Source of the DNA: Methylocapsa sp. D3K7
GTDB taxonomy: Bacteria; Pseudomonadota; Alphaproteobacteria; Rhizobiales; Beijerinckiaceae
Length of the DNA: 64,000 nucleotides
Assembly: GCF_029855125.1 (NCBI RefSeq)
Contig: NZ_CP123229.1
Span: forward strand, 1 to 64,000
Direction: 5' to 3'
Shown: one piece after another, positions 31,175 through 40,176 of the stretch
Position numbering within the stretch: position 1 is the first letter of the stretch
Layout of the letters: the number at the start of each line of letters is the position of its first letter
Position numbers and translations under genes: made by a program
Notes under the pieces: generated by a model
Databases searched by the model: none
Told to the model about the DNA's origin: nothing
Seen by the model: the letters and a program-made list of their open reading frames with translations, nothing else

Positions 31175-32773
31175 ATGGTGGAGGATCCGCTCCATAAAAG
31201 CATTGTGCTGCGTCACGACAAGGTTTTGATCGTCGATTTCGGCTCGCAGGTGACGCAATTGATCGCCCGCCGTGTCCGTGAGGCGGGCGTTTATTGCGAG
31301 ATCGTTCCCTATCAGCGCACCGCCGAGGCCTTCGCGGCACTCGCGCCGAAAGCGGTAATCTTGTCGGGCGGTCCAGCCTCCGTCCACGATGAAGACGCGC
31401 CGCGCGCCCCCGATATGCTCTTCGACGCGGGGGTGCCCATCCTCGGCATTTGCTACGGCCAGCAGGTGATGGCGGCGCAACTCGGCGGCAAAGTTACGGC
31501 GGGACATAAACGTGAATTCGGCCGCGCTGAGGCCGAGGTGCTGCAAGCAAGCGCTCTCTTCGAAGGGGTTTGGGAACATGGCACCCGCTATCCCGTCTGG
31601 ATGAGCCATGGCGATGCGGTGACCGAATTGCCCCAAGGATTTTCCCGCATCGCGGCGTCGGCGAATGCGCCGATGGCGGCGATCGCCGATCCCTCGCGCA
31701 GCCTTTATGGTGTCCAGTTTCATCTCGAAGTGGCGCACACGCCGGATGGCGGCAGGCTGATCGGCAATTTCCTTCACAAGATCGCTGGGCTCAAATCGGA
31801 TTGGACAATGGGCGCATTCCGGGCCGAGGCCATTGCCGCGATCCGCGCGCAGGTAGGACCGGGCCGCGTCGTCTGCGGTCTCTCCGGCGGAGTCGATTCC
31901 GCGGTCGCGGCGCTCCTGATCCATGAAGCGATCGGCGATCGCCTGACCTGCGTCTTTGTCGACCACGGCCTGCTGCGGCTCGGCGAGGCGGAAGAAGTCG
32001 TTGGCCTGTTTCGCGGCCACTACAATATTCCACTCATTCATGTCGAAGCCGCAGGATTGTTTCTCGGCGCCTTGACCGGAATCCGGGACCCGGAAGAAAA
32101 GCGCAAAATCATCGGCCGGCTGTTCATCGCGACGTTTGAGCGCGAGGCCAAAAAGATCGCCGCCGACGGACGGGGCATGCCGGAATTTTTGGGGCAGGGA
32201 ACGCTTTACCCAGATGTGATCGAAAGCGTCTCGTTCAGCGGCGGTCCCTCCGTGACGATCAAGTCGCACCACAATGTTGGCGGCCTTCCCGAGCGCATGA
32301 ACATGAAGCTCGTCGAACCCTTGCGCGAATTGTTCAAGGATGAAGTGCGTGTGCTAGGCCGCGAATTGGGTTTGCCGAAACATTTCGTTGACCGGCATCC
32401 TTTCCCTGGGCCTGGCCTGGCGATCCGCTGCCCGGGCGGGGTGACGCCGGAAAAACTTGATATTCTGCGCCGCGCGGATGCCATCTATCTCGACGAAATC
32501 CGCAAGGCCGGCCTTTACGATGAAATCTGGCAAGCCTTCGCGGTGCTGCTGCCGGTGCGCACCGTTGGCGTCATGGGCGATGGCCGCACCTATGATTTCG
32601 TCTGCGCCTTGCGGGCTGTCACGTCTGCCGATGGTATGACAGCAGATTTTTTCCCCTACGATATGGCGTTTCTCGGCCGCACCGCGACGCGGATCATCAA
32701 CGAGGTCAAGGGAATCAATCGCGTCGTCTATGACGTAACAAGCAAGCCACCGGGGACGATCGAGTGGGAGTGA
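31175..32773 (+). CDS. guaA: GMP synthase (glutamine-hydrolysing)
   Basis: GuaA aminates XMP to GMP. The N-terminal class I glutamine amidotransferase has the nucleophile in [10 protein letters not shown] and the His-Glu pair in [11 protein letters not shown]. The ATP pyrophosphatase domain has the P-loop [11 protein letters not shown], and the C-terminus ends [11 protein letters not shown] at 31175 is preferred; a TTG at 31151 would add 8 residues. The last 12 bases (GAGTGGGAGTGA) recur twice downstream, marking this gene as an insertion target. Confidence 0.97.
   Translation: MVEDPLHKSIVLRHDKVLIVDFGSQVTQLIARRVREAGVYCEIVPYQRTAEAFAALAPKAVILSGGPASVHDEDAPRAPDMLFDAGVPILGICYGQQVMAAQLGGKVTAGHKREFGRAEAEVLQASALFEGVWEHGTRYPVWMSHGDAVTELPQGFSRIAASANAPMAAIADPSRSLYGVQFHLEVAHTPDGGRLIGNFLHKIAGLKSDWTMGAFRAEAIAAIRAQVGPGRVVCGLSGGVDSAVAALLIHEAIGDRLTCVFVDHGLLRLGEAEEVVGLFRGHYNIPLIHVEAAGLFLGALTGIRDPEEKRKIIGRLFIATFEREAKKIAADGRGMPEFLGQGTLYPDVIESVSFSGGPSVTIKSHHNVGGLPERMNMKLVEPLRELFKDEVRVLGRELGLPKHFVDRHPFPGPGLAIRCPGGVTPEKLDILRRADAIYLDEIRKAGLYDEIWQAFAVLLPVRTVGVMGDGRTYDFVCALRAVTSADGMTADFFPYDMAFLGRTATRIINEVKGINRVVYDVTSKPPGTIEWE
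32762..32773 (+). repeat. att-like direct repeat, copy 1 (guaA 3' end)
   Basis: GAGTGGGAGTGA forms the last codons and stop of guaA. It recurs exactly at 34230-34241, and AGTGGGAGTGA recurs at 35305-35315. The guaA 3' end is a known integration site of genomic islands. Confidence 0.65.
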
Positions 32774-32984
32774 GGGTGGGATACCAGGGGCTTTAGGAGA
32801 GAATAACGTGCATCATTGCACGAATTTCCTATTTCATCCGTGCGTGAGTGACATACGTGTGGAAATATGGAAGCATTGGCCAACCATGAAAATACTGAAA
32901 AACCTTAGATAAGTGCTGTATAGTGTCCAATAGATATTGAAGGCCATCAATGAATGGGCCATCTCCTGGAACAGGAGGTGAACA

Positions 32985-33653
32985 ATGGCCGACAAGCTGA
33001 GCTACCCGCAAATCCCTAGCACCGTCTGGTGGGGCCTCCGGAATGTCCTGCAGCGTTCGCCGAGTGCGACGATCGACGAACGCGCTCTAGGTGTTGAGTT
33101 AAATGTTCAGGAAACCGCCGCACGGCAGTACCTTTCTGAACTAAAGCGCGTAGGTATCCTAAATGATGAAAACAAAGCAACGCCGGTGGCACAAAAATGG
33201 CGCGACGATGAAACCTATGGTGAAGCTGTAGATGAGATTCTTAGGAACGCCTATCCTGAGAGTTTGATCCAAGTTGCGCCACGCGGTGCTGCAGATCGTC
33301 AGAAGATCATTTCCTGGTTTACGCGCGAGGGCTTAGGGAGCGGTACAGCTGGCAACAAGGCTGCGACCTACCTTTTGATCAGTAGCGATTTGCCAAATGA
33401 AGCTCCTTCGCGTGGGAGTGCTAGGCCACAGAAGGTGGCGGGAAAAGGGTCCCAAATGGCACAAGCCCCGGCTCGGGCGGCCGCTCGATCGTCATCCAAA
33501 GGCAACGAAAAACGGTCCCCGCCCCCTCTCTCCGGGCTAATGCCTCTCAACGTCAATGTCCAAATCCACATTAGCGCGGAAGCGACTGGCGAGCAGATCG
33601 AGTCCATCTTCGCGGCGATGAGGCGTTATCTGTATGACGGCACCGGTAATTGA
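32985..33653 (+). CDS. DUF5343 domain-containing protein
   Basis: The N-terminal 130 residues read as DUF5343, a winged-helix-like module (VWWGLRNVLQRSP, LGVELNVQETAARQYLSELKRVGILNDENKATPVAQKWRDD). A basic, Ala/Ser-rich linker and a short C-terminal strand-rich segment (LNVNVQIHISAEATGEQIESIFAAMRRYL) follow. Function unknown; DUF5343 proteins are found in mobile and defence-rich regions. It overlaps the next gene by 20 bp and shares its lower-GC composition. AGGAGG precedes the ATG. Confidence 0.8.
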   Translation: MADKLSYPQIPSTVWWGLRNVLQRSPSATIDERALGVELNVQETAARQYLSELKRVGILNDENKATPVAQKWRDDETYGEAVDEILRNAYPESLIQVAPRGAADRQKIISWFTREGLGSGTAGNKAATYLLISSDLPNEAPSRGSARPQKVAGKGSQMAQAPARAAARSSSKGNEKRSPPPLSGLMPLNVNVQIHISAEATGEQIESIFAAMRRYLYDGTGN

Positions 33654-34167
33654 TCGTCTAAGGCGGTTTCAGGAATATATTTTGGAGCTTGGATTGGCTC
33701 AGGCGATCTTAGCGCTCCCCGCGCCGCGCATGCTAGCGCTAGCGGCACCATCGGCCGAGGCTTCAAGCGCAATATTTGCTAAGACCATCACCGAACCAGA
33801 AATCCAAGAGGTTAGTCGAGATTTGTTCGCATCTGGTCACTATTCGCTTGCAGTTCAGGAGGCCTACAAGGCCGTCGAGAAGTTTGTGCAGCGAAAGGCT
33901 AGAGCGCATGGGCTAAGCGGTACCAAGCTTATGCTAAATGTTTTTAGCGCCGACTCACCTCGCTTGTTTTGGACGGAGAGAAAAAGTCCCTCTGAGGAGG
34001 ACGAGCAAAAGGGCTATATGATGCTTTACGCTGGAGCGATGCTGGGAATCAGGAATCCGATAACTCATGAGTTCAACTGGGTGGAAGATCAGGACGTTGC
34101 TCTTGAACTTCTCTTGTTTGCGCAGCATTTGCTTAGAAGGGCGCGCAGTGCCAAAGCTGCTTCCTAA
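33634..34167 (+). CDS. TIGR02391 family (Ymh-type) protein
   Basis: The C-terminal two thirds match the Hypoth_Ymh/TIGR02391 family: IQEVSRDLFASGHYSLAVQEAYKAVEKFVQRKA, followed by RNPITHEFNW and a Leu-rich final helix (LLLFAQHLLRR). The fold is predicted to be helical and HEPN-like (RNPxxH), and HEPN RxxxxH motifs are often RNase sites. It is translationally coupled to the DUF5343 gene. A defence or toxin role is an inference only. Confidence 0.8.
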   Translation: MTAPVIDRLRRFQEYILELGLAQAILALPAPRMLALAAPSAEASSAIFAKTITEPEIQEVSRDLFASGHYSLAVQEAYKAVEKFVQRKARAHGLSGTKLMLNVFSADSPRLFWTERKSPSEEDEQKGYMMLYAGAMLGIRNPITHEFNWVEDQDVALELLLFAQHLLRRARSAKAAS

Positions 34168-34229
34168 TGGTGTGCCTTAAAAATATTTTGCACAACCAAT
34201 TCAACGATTCAGTATAGCAACGAACAGTA

Positions 34230-34246
34230 GAGTGGGAGTGATTTTT
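34230..34246 (+). repeat. att-like direct repeat, copy 2
   Basis: GAGTGGGAGTGA matches the guaA end exactly; the longer stretch AGTGGGAGTGATTTT (34231-34245) matches copy 3 at 35305-35319. It lies 63 bp behind the DUF5343/TIGR02391 pair and closes the first candidate element. Confidence 0.65.
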
Positions 34247-34280
34247 ACCGATCCAAGCGTGTCGTGATGGGGAAGGAGGC

Positions 34281-34311
34281 GGCCATGCGCCCCAAACGCA
34301 TGGCCTTTCTT
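34281..34311 (+). terminator. intrinsic terminator
   Basis: A 9-bp perfect stem (GGCCATGCG, 7-nt loop CCCCAAA, CGCATGGCC) is followed by TTTCTT on the plus strand. On the minus strand it also lies 40-70 bp behind the DUF6481 gene, with a run of A before it, so it may act on both strands. Confidence 0.6.
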
Positions 34312-34350
34312 ATACCGAAGCCCAAACTCTCTGTGCCAGGCCTCAGCAAG

Positions 34351-34752
34351 TCATCTTTGACTGGCTTTACGCGCGGCATAGCGCTTATCACGCGCGGCCT
34401 TGCGCTCGACCTCATCCGCGATGACACGTGCGGCGAGAACGGACAGTGCGGCTCCCTTGGCGGCCTCTTCGGCGGCCTTCGCTTCCTCAGCCGCGATCCG
34501 TTCGGCTTCCAGGGCGGCCTCCCGTTCAGCCTTTTCAGCGGCTTCGCGGGCCAATTGCTCTAGTTTGGCGGCGGCGCGCTGGTCATCCCGGATTTTTCTC
34601 GCCTCGCGGATCGCCTTTCGCTCGGCTTCACGTGCCAAAACAGCCGGATCGTCGGCGGCCGGTTTGTCGCGAAACTTGGCCAATCGCGCGGCAACTGCAT
34701 CCATGGCGACAACCCGGCGCTCGGCAAAGCTTTTTTCTCTGAAATTGCTCAA
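34351..34752 (-). CDS. DUF6481 family coiled-coil protein
   Basis: A 133-residue, highly charged Ala/Glu/Lys/Arg-rich protein beginning MSNFREKSFAERR, which fits DUF6481, a small alphaproteobacterial family. Nearly all of residues 35-120 should form a long helix or coiled coil (EREAALEAERIAAEEAKAAEE). Function unknown. It lies between att-like copies 2 and 3, downstream of the AlpA remnant on the same strand. Confidence 0.75.
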   Translation of the reverse strand: MSNFREKSFAERRVVAMDAVAARLAKFRDKPAADDPAVLAREAERKAIREARKIRDDQRAAAKLEQLAREAAEKAEREAALEAERIAAEEAKAAEEAAKGAALSVLAARVIADEVERKAARDKRYAARKASQR

Positions 34753-34833
34753 TGTTCTCTTTCTGCTTCATGTGTTGAGGAAGGCACCCAACATGCTCCT
34801 TGACGCGCTACCTTTCAACCCACAATCAAAAGC

Positions 34834-35009
34834 TTAGCTATTGGTGTCCTTCTCCATCTCGTAGATGGTGCTGTCGGCAAGCGGCACGATAAGCCTAAGT
34901 TCGTGTCGCCTGATCGTCCGGGGCAGGCCCGCGTAACCGACTGGATCTCTGTCATCATCGTCCTGATAAGCATCATCAGGACGCGCACGCGACTGGGTTT
35001 CTTTGACAT
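34834..35009 (-). pseudogene. broken AlpA-family phage regulator
   Basis: AlpA-type excisionase/activator proteins carry a MerR-like HTH ending in STIYxxxxxGxFP. Here the frame shows TIRRHELRLIVPLADSTIYEM and then stops after EKDTNS, before the expected GEFP segment. The start is also broken: AGGAG precedes an ATG at 35009 (MSKKPSR), but that frame shifts away from the ARPDDAYQDDDDRD and HTH part, which has no nearby start. Both a frameshift and a 3' truncation are therefore likely. Confidence 0.55.
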
Positions 35010-35500
35010 TTTCTGTTCTCCTCTTGGATAGGAGGAGGGCCGTTACAACGAGGCGTTTACGTCCGTGCTTCGACTCTGCGATTTGCTGTGACGGCATTTT
35101 TTTTGAATGATCGCTGGGGCGGCCGCATGGTGCTGCGGGGGCCAAAACGCCGATATTAGTCGATAGATGAGCCAGACAGGTCGATGAAAAATCTTAAGCG
35201 AATTCAAGAGCGTAATTTTTTGACGGTCTCGCTGACGATAGTTTATCGACGCGAAAATATTTTCGCCTGAAAATTCGGTTGGTTATTGAGCGGCGAGATA
35301 ATCTAGTGGGAGTGATTTTGGATCTGCCGAGATCGCGGGCCGCCTGAAGGACAATCGCGAGCGGGATAGAAACTCGTGGGAGAGCGTGGATGGGGGAGGA
35401 AGGTTCTACGCTCGCGGGGATTCGTCGCCGAGCCAAATCAGCCGGAAAATCGCCTATGCTTGGCCAATGTGACATTGCCGTGCAGCAACTTCCAATGCGT
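35010..35500. other. non-coding stretch with att-like copy 3
   Basis: No convincing gene is seen. The region contains the third guaA-end repeat (35305-35319) and is AT-richer than its surroundings, in line with element debris between the AlpA remnant and cbpM. Confidence 0.5.
35305..35319 (+). repeat. att-like direct repeat, copy 3
   Basis: AGTGGGAGTGATTTT matches copy 2 over 15 bases and the guaA end over 11. It lies about 180 bp from cbpM, which seems to be ordinary chromosome again. Confidence 0.6.
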
Positions 35501-35782
35501 TCAAGAGCTGGTTTTATTGTGGACCGTTTGAAGTAGATCGCGCAATGTCCCTCGCAGTCCGTGCACCTGATCAATCAAATTGAGAATGACGCCGATCCCC
35601 TCATCATTGACACCCAAGTCGTGCTTTAGGTCTTTGATGAGATGCGCCCGCGCAATGTCGACATCAGAGAACTCTTGGCCTGTCGCGTCCTTGCGTGGAA
35701 CCAGCCACTCTTCCTTGATCCAAACTTCCAGCGTTTCGATTTCAAGCTGTGCGCAGACTAAGAACTGTTGCCGATCGATCAT
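35501..35782 (-). CDS. cbpM: chaperone modulator CbpM
   Basis: CbpM is a small MerR-like protein that inhibits the J-domain of CbpA. The sequence (QFLVCAQLEIETLEVWIKEEWLVPRKDATGQEFSDVDIARAHLIKDLKHDLGVNDEGIGVILNLIDQVHGLR, cited in part: EIETLEVWIKEEWL, DVDIARAHLI, LGVNDEGIGVILNLIDQ) fits the family. The ATG touches the stop of cbpA, so both are co-translated. Confidence 0.85.
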   Translation of the reverse strand: MIDRQQFLVCAQLEIETLEVWIKEEWLVPRKDATGQEFSDVDIARAHLIKDLKHDLGVNDEGIGVILNLIDQVHGLRGTLRDLLQTVHNKTSS

Positions 35783-36691
35783 TTATCCCTCCATTCCGGA
35801 ACGCGGATTTTCGGCTTTTCCGGCGGTCCAATTCATCGCGAACGCTTCAAGATCCGGATCAATCTTCTCAGGGAGCACAACCTTTAGGCTGACATTCTGG
35901 TCGCCCCGGCTTCCATCCGGCCGCACGACACCTTTGCCCTTGAGGCGAAGGACGCGGCCCGTATTGACGCCCTTCGGCACCTTCACGATGACCGCTCCTG
36001 TCGTTGTGGGGACCCTCACCTCCGCGCCCAGAACAGCCTCGGTGAGGCTGATTGGCAAATCGAGATCAATATCATCCCCATCCCTAACGAAGAATCGGTG
36101 CGGCTTGACCTCGATCTCAACCAGCGCGTCCCCGGGTTCTCCGGCACCGATTCCCGGCTCTCCCTTGCCGCGCAGGCGCAGGATCTGACCATCGCGGGTG
36201 CCGGCTGGGACGACGACGTCAAGGGTGGAGCCATCAGGGAGGATCACCCGGCTCGTCGCGCCGTTTACAGCGGAAAGAAACTCGACCGTCAGCTTGTATT
36301 GAACATTCCTGCCGTCTACGCGGCCGCGGGTCCGTGCGCCGCGGAATAGGTTCGACAGGATTTCATCGGAGTCCATTATGTCGGCGTAGCCTGAATCGGT
36401 CGCATAAGGATGATGCTCCGGACCCGCTCCCGCATAGTCCCGATAGAACTCGTGCTGTGGCCGCTCTGCACCCGAAGCATCGATCTCGCCGCGATCGAAC
36501 CTGGCCCGTTTCTCAGGATCGCTCAGGAGATCATAGGCCGACGCGACCTTCTTGAATTGCTCTTCAGATTCACGATTACCGGGGTTGAGGTCGGGATGCA
36601 GCTTCTTGGCAAGCCGGCGATACGCCTTCTGAATGTCCTCGGCCGAGTCGCTTCGTTGAACGCCCAGGGTCTCGTATGGGTTTTTGTCCAC
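35783..36691 (-). CDS. cbpA: curved DNA-binding protein CbpA (DnaJ-like)
   Basis: A DnaJ homolog without zinc fingers. The J domain ([35 protein letters not shown], with HPD) is followed directly by two C-terminal beta-barrel domains ([44 protein letters not shown]). CbpA acts with DnaK and binds DNA. The start is GTG at 36691, with GAGGAA upstream at good spacing. cbpM follows directly, the conserved arrangement. Confidence 0.9.
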   Translation of the reverse strand: MDKNPYETLGVQRSDSAEDIQKAYRRLAKKLHPDLNPGNRESEEQFKKVASAYDLLSDPEKRARFDRGEIDASGAERPQHEFYRDYAGAGPEHHPYATDSGYADIMDSDEILSNLFRGARTRGRVDGRNVQYKLTVEFLSAVNGATSRVILPDGSTLDVVVPAGTRDGQILRLRGKGEPGIGAGEPGDALVEIEVKPHRFFVRDGDDIDLDLPISLTEAVLGAEVRVPTTTGAVIVKVPKGVNTGRVLRLKGKGVVRPDGSRGDQNVSLKVVLPEKIDPDLEAFAMNWTAGKAENPRSGMEG

Positions 36692-37023
36692 CGCTTCCTC
36701 TTGAAGGTATCAAAGGCGCCGGGTTCTGCCTGGAATCGGCGTATGATTTGGTTCCGGCCTGAGTTGGTCAATGTCACATTATCGCGCTTGAAGTCCAATG
36801 TCTTTCAACACGGAAGGTATCACAGCCTTTCCAGCGCACTTGAGCAGGGGCTCGCAGCTCCTCGATAACCGAGCTTGGCTATGTGAATATGCTCGGCGTT
36901 GAGATTCAATGATCCGAGGAAAAGCGGGCTGCCAACGAGCGGGTGACCTCGCCACCGATCAGGCTTTAGCCGCGGCGTTTGACGAATGGATCTCGTGATT
37001 GCAATCGTATCGCAATGAGCCCT
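36692..37023. other. gap between cbpA and HEAT-repeat gene
   Basis: About 330 bp upstream of cbpA and downstream of the HEAT-repeat gene. I see no gene; only the presumed cbpA promoter lies here, without a clear heat-shock consensus. Confidence 0.4.
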
Positions 37024-38040
37024 TCATTTGCGATCCTGACCACGTTTCGACCAGAAATCCCGGTCATCATTGCCGCCATTCGCCGACAAGATGCGCTGGA
37101 TGGACCAGCGCGCGATCTTGCGGACGTCCGGATCTGGATCTTCCGCCGCCTGCTCCAGGAAAGGAAGCGCGTCCACATGGCCGATGTCGCCTAGGCCCGT
37201 CACAACATCCTTGCGGAGGTTGCTCACCGGATGCGCCAGGAGCTTGCCGAGCGCGGCGACTGCCTCTGTGACTTGCAGCTTACCCAACGCGAGGGCGGCC
37301 TTTCCGCTCACCTGCCAAGCGTCATCTGAAAGGGCGGCAATCAGACCCGTCGTTGCCCCCGCGGCTTTGATCTTCCCGGCAAGCAAAGCGGCCGCCTCGC
37401 GCACTTGCCAGTTTGCGTCGGATAAGCCCGCGAGGATTGTCGCGGTGATCTTTTCCGGGGGGCCGAACGCCAACGCCGAGATTGCCGCGCGGCGCACCTC
37501 GAAATTTTCGTCTCTCGCGGCGGCGATCAGCGCCGGCAACGTGGCATCGCTTTTGAGATAGGCGAGAACGCCGACCGCCTCCCGGCGAACGCGCGGGTCT
37601 TCGTCAAAGAGCGCCTTCAGGCCCGGTGCCAGCGAGGCCTCGACCCGCAAATTGCGCAAGCCACGCCACGCAGAAAGCCGCACCTCGGCTCTTTCATGAT
37701 CGATGAGCGCGAGAAGCGGTGGGGCGGCCTCTTGCGATTTCAACTCCGCGAGGCTCTGGGCAGCCGTGTCGGCAACCGATCCGTCCGTGTCGAGCAGCGC
37801 CGCTGCGAGGGCCTGCGCTGTGGCAAGACCATCGAATTGATCGAGCCCCTTCGCCGCTTCGCGCCGCACGTTCGCATCTGGGTCGGACAATGCCGCGATG
37901 AGCAGCCGCTCCGAGCCCGGTTCGGCCGCTTCCACGAGGTCGAGCACTGCAACACGCCGTTCGGCCGCATCAGGGCTTGCCAATCGCCGCGCGATCTCGT
38001 CAAGGTCGGCGTTGACGTCCTCAAAGAATTTACCGCTCAT
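37024..38040 (-). CDS. HEAT-repeat protein of the AprBA-like cluster
   Basis: A soluble all-helical repeat protein of 338 residues made of about eight to nine HEAT/PBS-lyase-like repeats, each with a D(x)NVRREAA-type turn (DPDANVRREAA, HERAEVRLSAW, DEDPRVRREAV, DENFEVRRAAI, SDANWQVREAA, HPVSNLRKDVV, DPDPDVRKIAR). Such proteins act as scaffolds or chaperones. It follows the ferredoxin gene by only 4 bp, so it belongs to the flavoprotein-ferredoxin operon. Role: perhaps assembly or regulation of the redox enzyme. Confidence 0.85.
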   Translation of the reverse strand: MSGKFFEDVNADLDEIARRLASPDAAERRVAVLDLVEAAEPGSERLLIAALSDPDANVRREAAKGLDQFDGLATAQALAAALLDTDGSVADTAAQSLAELKSQEAAPPLLALIDHERAEVRLSAWRGLRNLRVEASLAPGLKALFDEDPRVRREAVGVLAYLKSDATLPALIAAARDENFEVRRAAISALAFGPPEKITATILAGLSDANWQVREAAALLAGKIKAAGATTGLIAALSDDAWQVSGKAALALGKLQVTEAVAALGKLLAHPVSNLRKDVVTGLGDIGHVDALPFLEQAAEDPDPDVRKIARWSIQRILSANGGNDDRDFWSKRGQDRK

Positions 38041-38044
38041 AGCC

Positions 38045-38278
38045 TCAACGCAAAAGATAGGGAATGGTTACGGTCACCGCCTTGGTCGGGCAATCAAGCT
38101 GACAGGGCAGACAATACCAGCATTCATCATAGCGCATATGCGCCTTGCCGGTTTCCGGATTGATCCGCAGCACATCGAGCGGACAGACGTCGACGCACAC
38201 AGTACAGCCCTTGTCGGCGATACATTTTTCCTGATCGATTTTGACCGGGAATTCGGATGGGTTTTCGGCGAAGGACAT
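38045..38278 (-). CDS. two-cluster 4Fe-4S ferredoxin (AprB-like)
   Basis: A 77-residue ferredoxin with two cluster motifs: C-x5-C-x2-C-x3-CP in CIADKGCTVCVDVCP and C-x2-C-x2-C-x3-CP in CWYCLPCQLDCP. The second, preceded by DE, resembles the AprB (APS reductase beta) pattern. I start at ATG 38278 (MSFAENP), since the longer reading from 38380 runs over the flavoprotein end. It lies between flavoprotein and HEAT genes with gaps of 17 and 4 bp, so it is the likely electron partner. Confidence 0.88.
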   Translation of the reverse strand: MSFAENPSEFPVKIDQEKCIADKGCTVCVDVCPLDVLRINPETGKAHMRYDECWYCLPCQLDCPTKAVTVTIPYLLR

Positions 38279-38295
38279 GGACAACCTCAGGCGGG

Positions 38296-40023
38296 TTAGG
38301 GGATACGTAAGCGGTGATAAGCATTCTTCTCCGTCGCCTCCACCGGCACGACGTAAGGATCGACGGCGCGCTTCCGGCACGCGATCTCTCCATTATCATC
38401 CTTGAACAATTGCACATGGCAGAACCAGTTCGCATCGTCCTGTTCGGGATGGTCGAGCCGGAAATGATAGAGGCCCCAGCGGCTTTCGGTGCGATAGAGC
38501 GAGGCGGCGGCTGCCATATCGGCGCAATCGAGAATGGAGTGGACCTCGAGGGCGCGCATCAGCTCATGCGGGTCGCGCGCGACGAGACGGGGCAGATCCT
38601 CCCTGATCTCGGCAAAGCGCCTCTGCGCGATCTCATATTTGCGGGTGACCTTGGGCGGCTGCAAATAGTCATTCACGAAACGTCTGATCTTATATTCCAC
38701 CTGATTGGGCGGCAGCCCATCCTCATTGTTCAAAGGCACGCGGACACGGGCACGCTCCGTCTCGACGTCACGAGGATCGTAACCGGCAAGCGCCGTGGTG
38801 CTGGCGAGCACCGCAGCGTCCTCGCCCGCGATGGCGCCATTGACGAATGCGCCCAGCATATAATTGTGCGGCACGCTCGCCATGTCACCAGCAGCGTAAA
38901 GCCCAGGCACCGTCGTGCGTGCATGTTCATCCACCCAAACTCCAGAGGCGCTGTGGCCGGAACAAAAGCCAATTTCCGAGATATGCATCTCAACCATGTC
39001 ACGGCGGTAATCGTTGCCACGACCGGCGTGAAAGAGTCCGCGCGAAGGGCGCTCGACATTGTGCAATATGGTCTCGACCTCCGAGATCGTCTCCTCCGCA
39101 AGATGGTCAAGTTTGAGGAACACGGGCCCCTTGCCACCATCGAGTTCCTTGCGGAATTCGAGCATCATCTGGCCTGACCAATAGTCGCATTCGATGAAAC
39201 GCGCGCCCTGGTTGTTGGCCGTATAGGCGCCAAATGGCCCCCCCACATAGGCACACGCCGGACCATTGTAGTCCTTGATCAGAGGATTGATCTGAAAACA
39301 TTCAAGGTTGGTGAGTTCGGCGCCAGCGTGAAAGGCCATGGCGTAGCCATCGCCCGCATTGGTCGGATTTTCGTAAGTCCCCCATAAATACCCGGACGCG
39401 GGAAGGCCGAGCCGCCCGGCCGCCCCAGCCGCCAGGATCACGGCCTTGGCGCGAATGACGAGAATTTCCGCCGTGCGGCTGTTGACCGCCATGGCCCCGG
39501 CGATTCGTCCATCCGCGCTCTTCAGCAGGCGTGTCGCCATGAAACGGTTCGAAATGAGGACCTGGGCTCTGCGCAACTGGCGATAAAGAATTTTCTTGAC
39601 GCTGCCGCCCTCCGGCATCGGCAGGACATAGCTTCCAAGATGATGCACCTTTTTCACGTCATAATCGCCGTTCTCGTCCTTGAGGAACTTGACCCCCCAC
39701 TGGTCGAGTTCGCGGATCATGTCGAAAGAGCGTTCCGCATAGGCGAGCACGGCTTTTTGATAAACGATGCCATCATTCGCGATGGTGATTTCGCGAACAT
39801 ATTGCTCGGGCGTCGCGAAGCCCGGCACAATCGCGTTGTTCAACCCATCCATGCCGATAGCAATAGCGCCGGAGCGTTTGACATTGGCCTTCTCGAGGAG
39901 AACGACTTTTAAGGCGGGATTGGCCATCTTCGCCTTATAGGCGGCAAGGGGTCCCGCCGTGCCACCGCCGATGACGAGCACGTCCGCTTCAAAAATCCCG
40001 GCGCCATCTCCGAGTTCGGCCAT
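38296..40023 (-). CDS. AprA/fumarate reductase-type FAD flavoprotein
   Basis: A 575-residue FAD protein of the succinate dehydrogenase/fumarate reductase/AprA superfamily. The dinucleotide motif is ADVLVIGGGTAGPLAAYKA; SGAIAIGMDGLNNA, AVILAAGAAGRLG and the C-terminal GLYAAGDMASVPHNYMLGAFVNGAIAGEDAA complete the FAD fold. Pairing with a short ferredoxin rather than an SdhB-type subunit is like APS reductase (AprBA). The reaction is unknown. GGGAG precedes the ATG at 40023. It diverges from an ABC importer operon across about 150 bp. Confidence 0.85.
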   Translation of the reverse strand: MAELGDGAGIFEADVLVIGGGTAGPLAAYKAKMANPALKVVLLEKANVKRSGAIAIGMDGLNNAIVPGFATPEQYVREITIANDGIVYQKAVLAYAERSFDMIRELDQWGVKFLKDENGDYDVKKVHHLGSYVLPMPEGGSVKKILYRQLRRAQVLISNRFMATRLLKSADGRIAGAMAVNSRTAEILVIRAKAVILAAGAAGRLGLPASGYLWGTYENPTNAGDGYAMAFHAGAELTNLECFQINPLIKDYNGPACAYVGGPFGAYTANNQGARFIECDYWSGQMMLEFRKELDGGKGPVFLKLDHLAEETISEVETILHNVERPSRGLFHAGRGNDYRRDMVEMHISEIGFCSGHSASGVWVDEHARTTVPGLYAAGDMASVPHNYMLGAFVNGAIAGEDAAVLASTTALAGYDPRDVETERARVRVPLNNEDGLPPNQVEYKIRRFVNDYLQPPKVTRKYEIAQRRFAEIREDLPRLVARDPHELMRALEVHSILDCADMAAAASLYRTESRWGLYHFRLDHPEQDDANWFCHVQLFKDDNGEIACRKRAVDPYVVPVEATEKNAYHRLRIP

Positions 40024-40176
40024 TGCAGTCTCCCGAGTTGTTTCGGGCGCATCATCGTTCCGGCGCGAATTCCTGTCTGGCAACTAATTGCCAGCTTAAT
40101 ATGTTTTAGTCTATAGATATTATTGTGATTAGCCCGGAGCGGCGTTTCCGGGCACCGGGCCTCGTGAGAAACGTGC
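40024..40176. promoter_or_regulatory. divergent promoter region
   Basis: This AT-rich region separates the flavoprotein operon from the ABC operon, so both promoters must lie here. It contains the palindrome TCTATAGA (40110-40117) and TATTGTGATT. A Crp/Fnr site is plausible because a Crp/Fnr gene lies in the plus-strand operon, but no full consensus box is seen. Confidence 0.4.
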
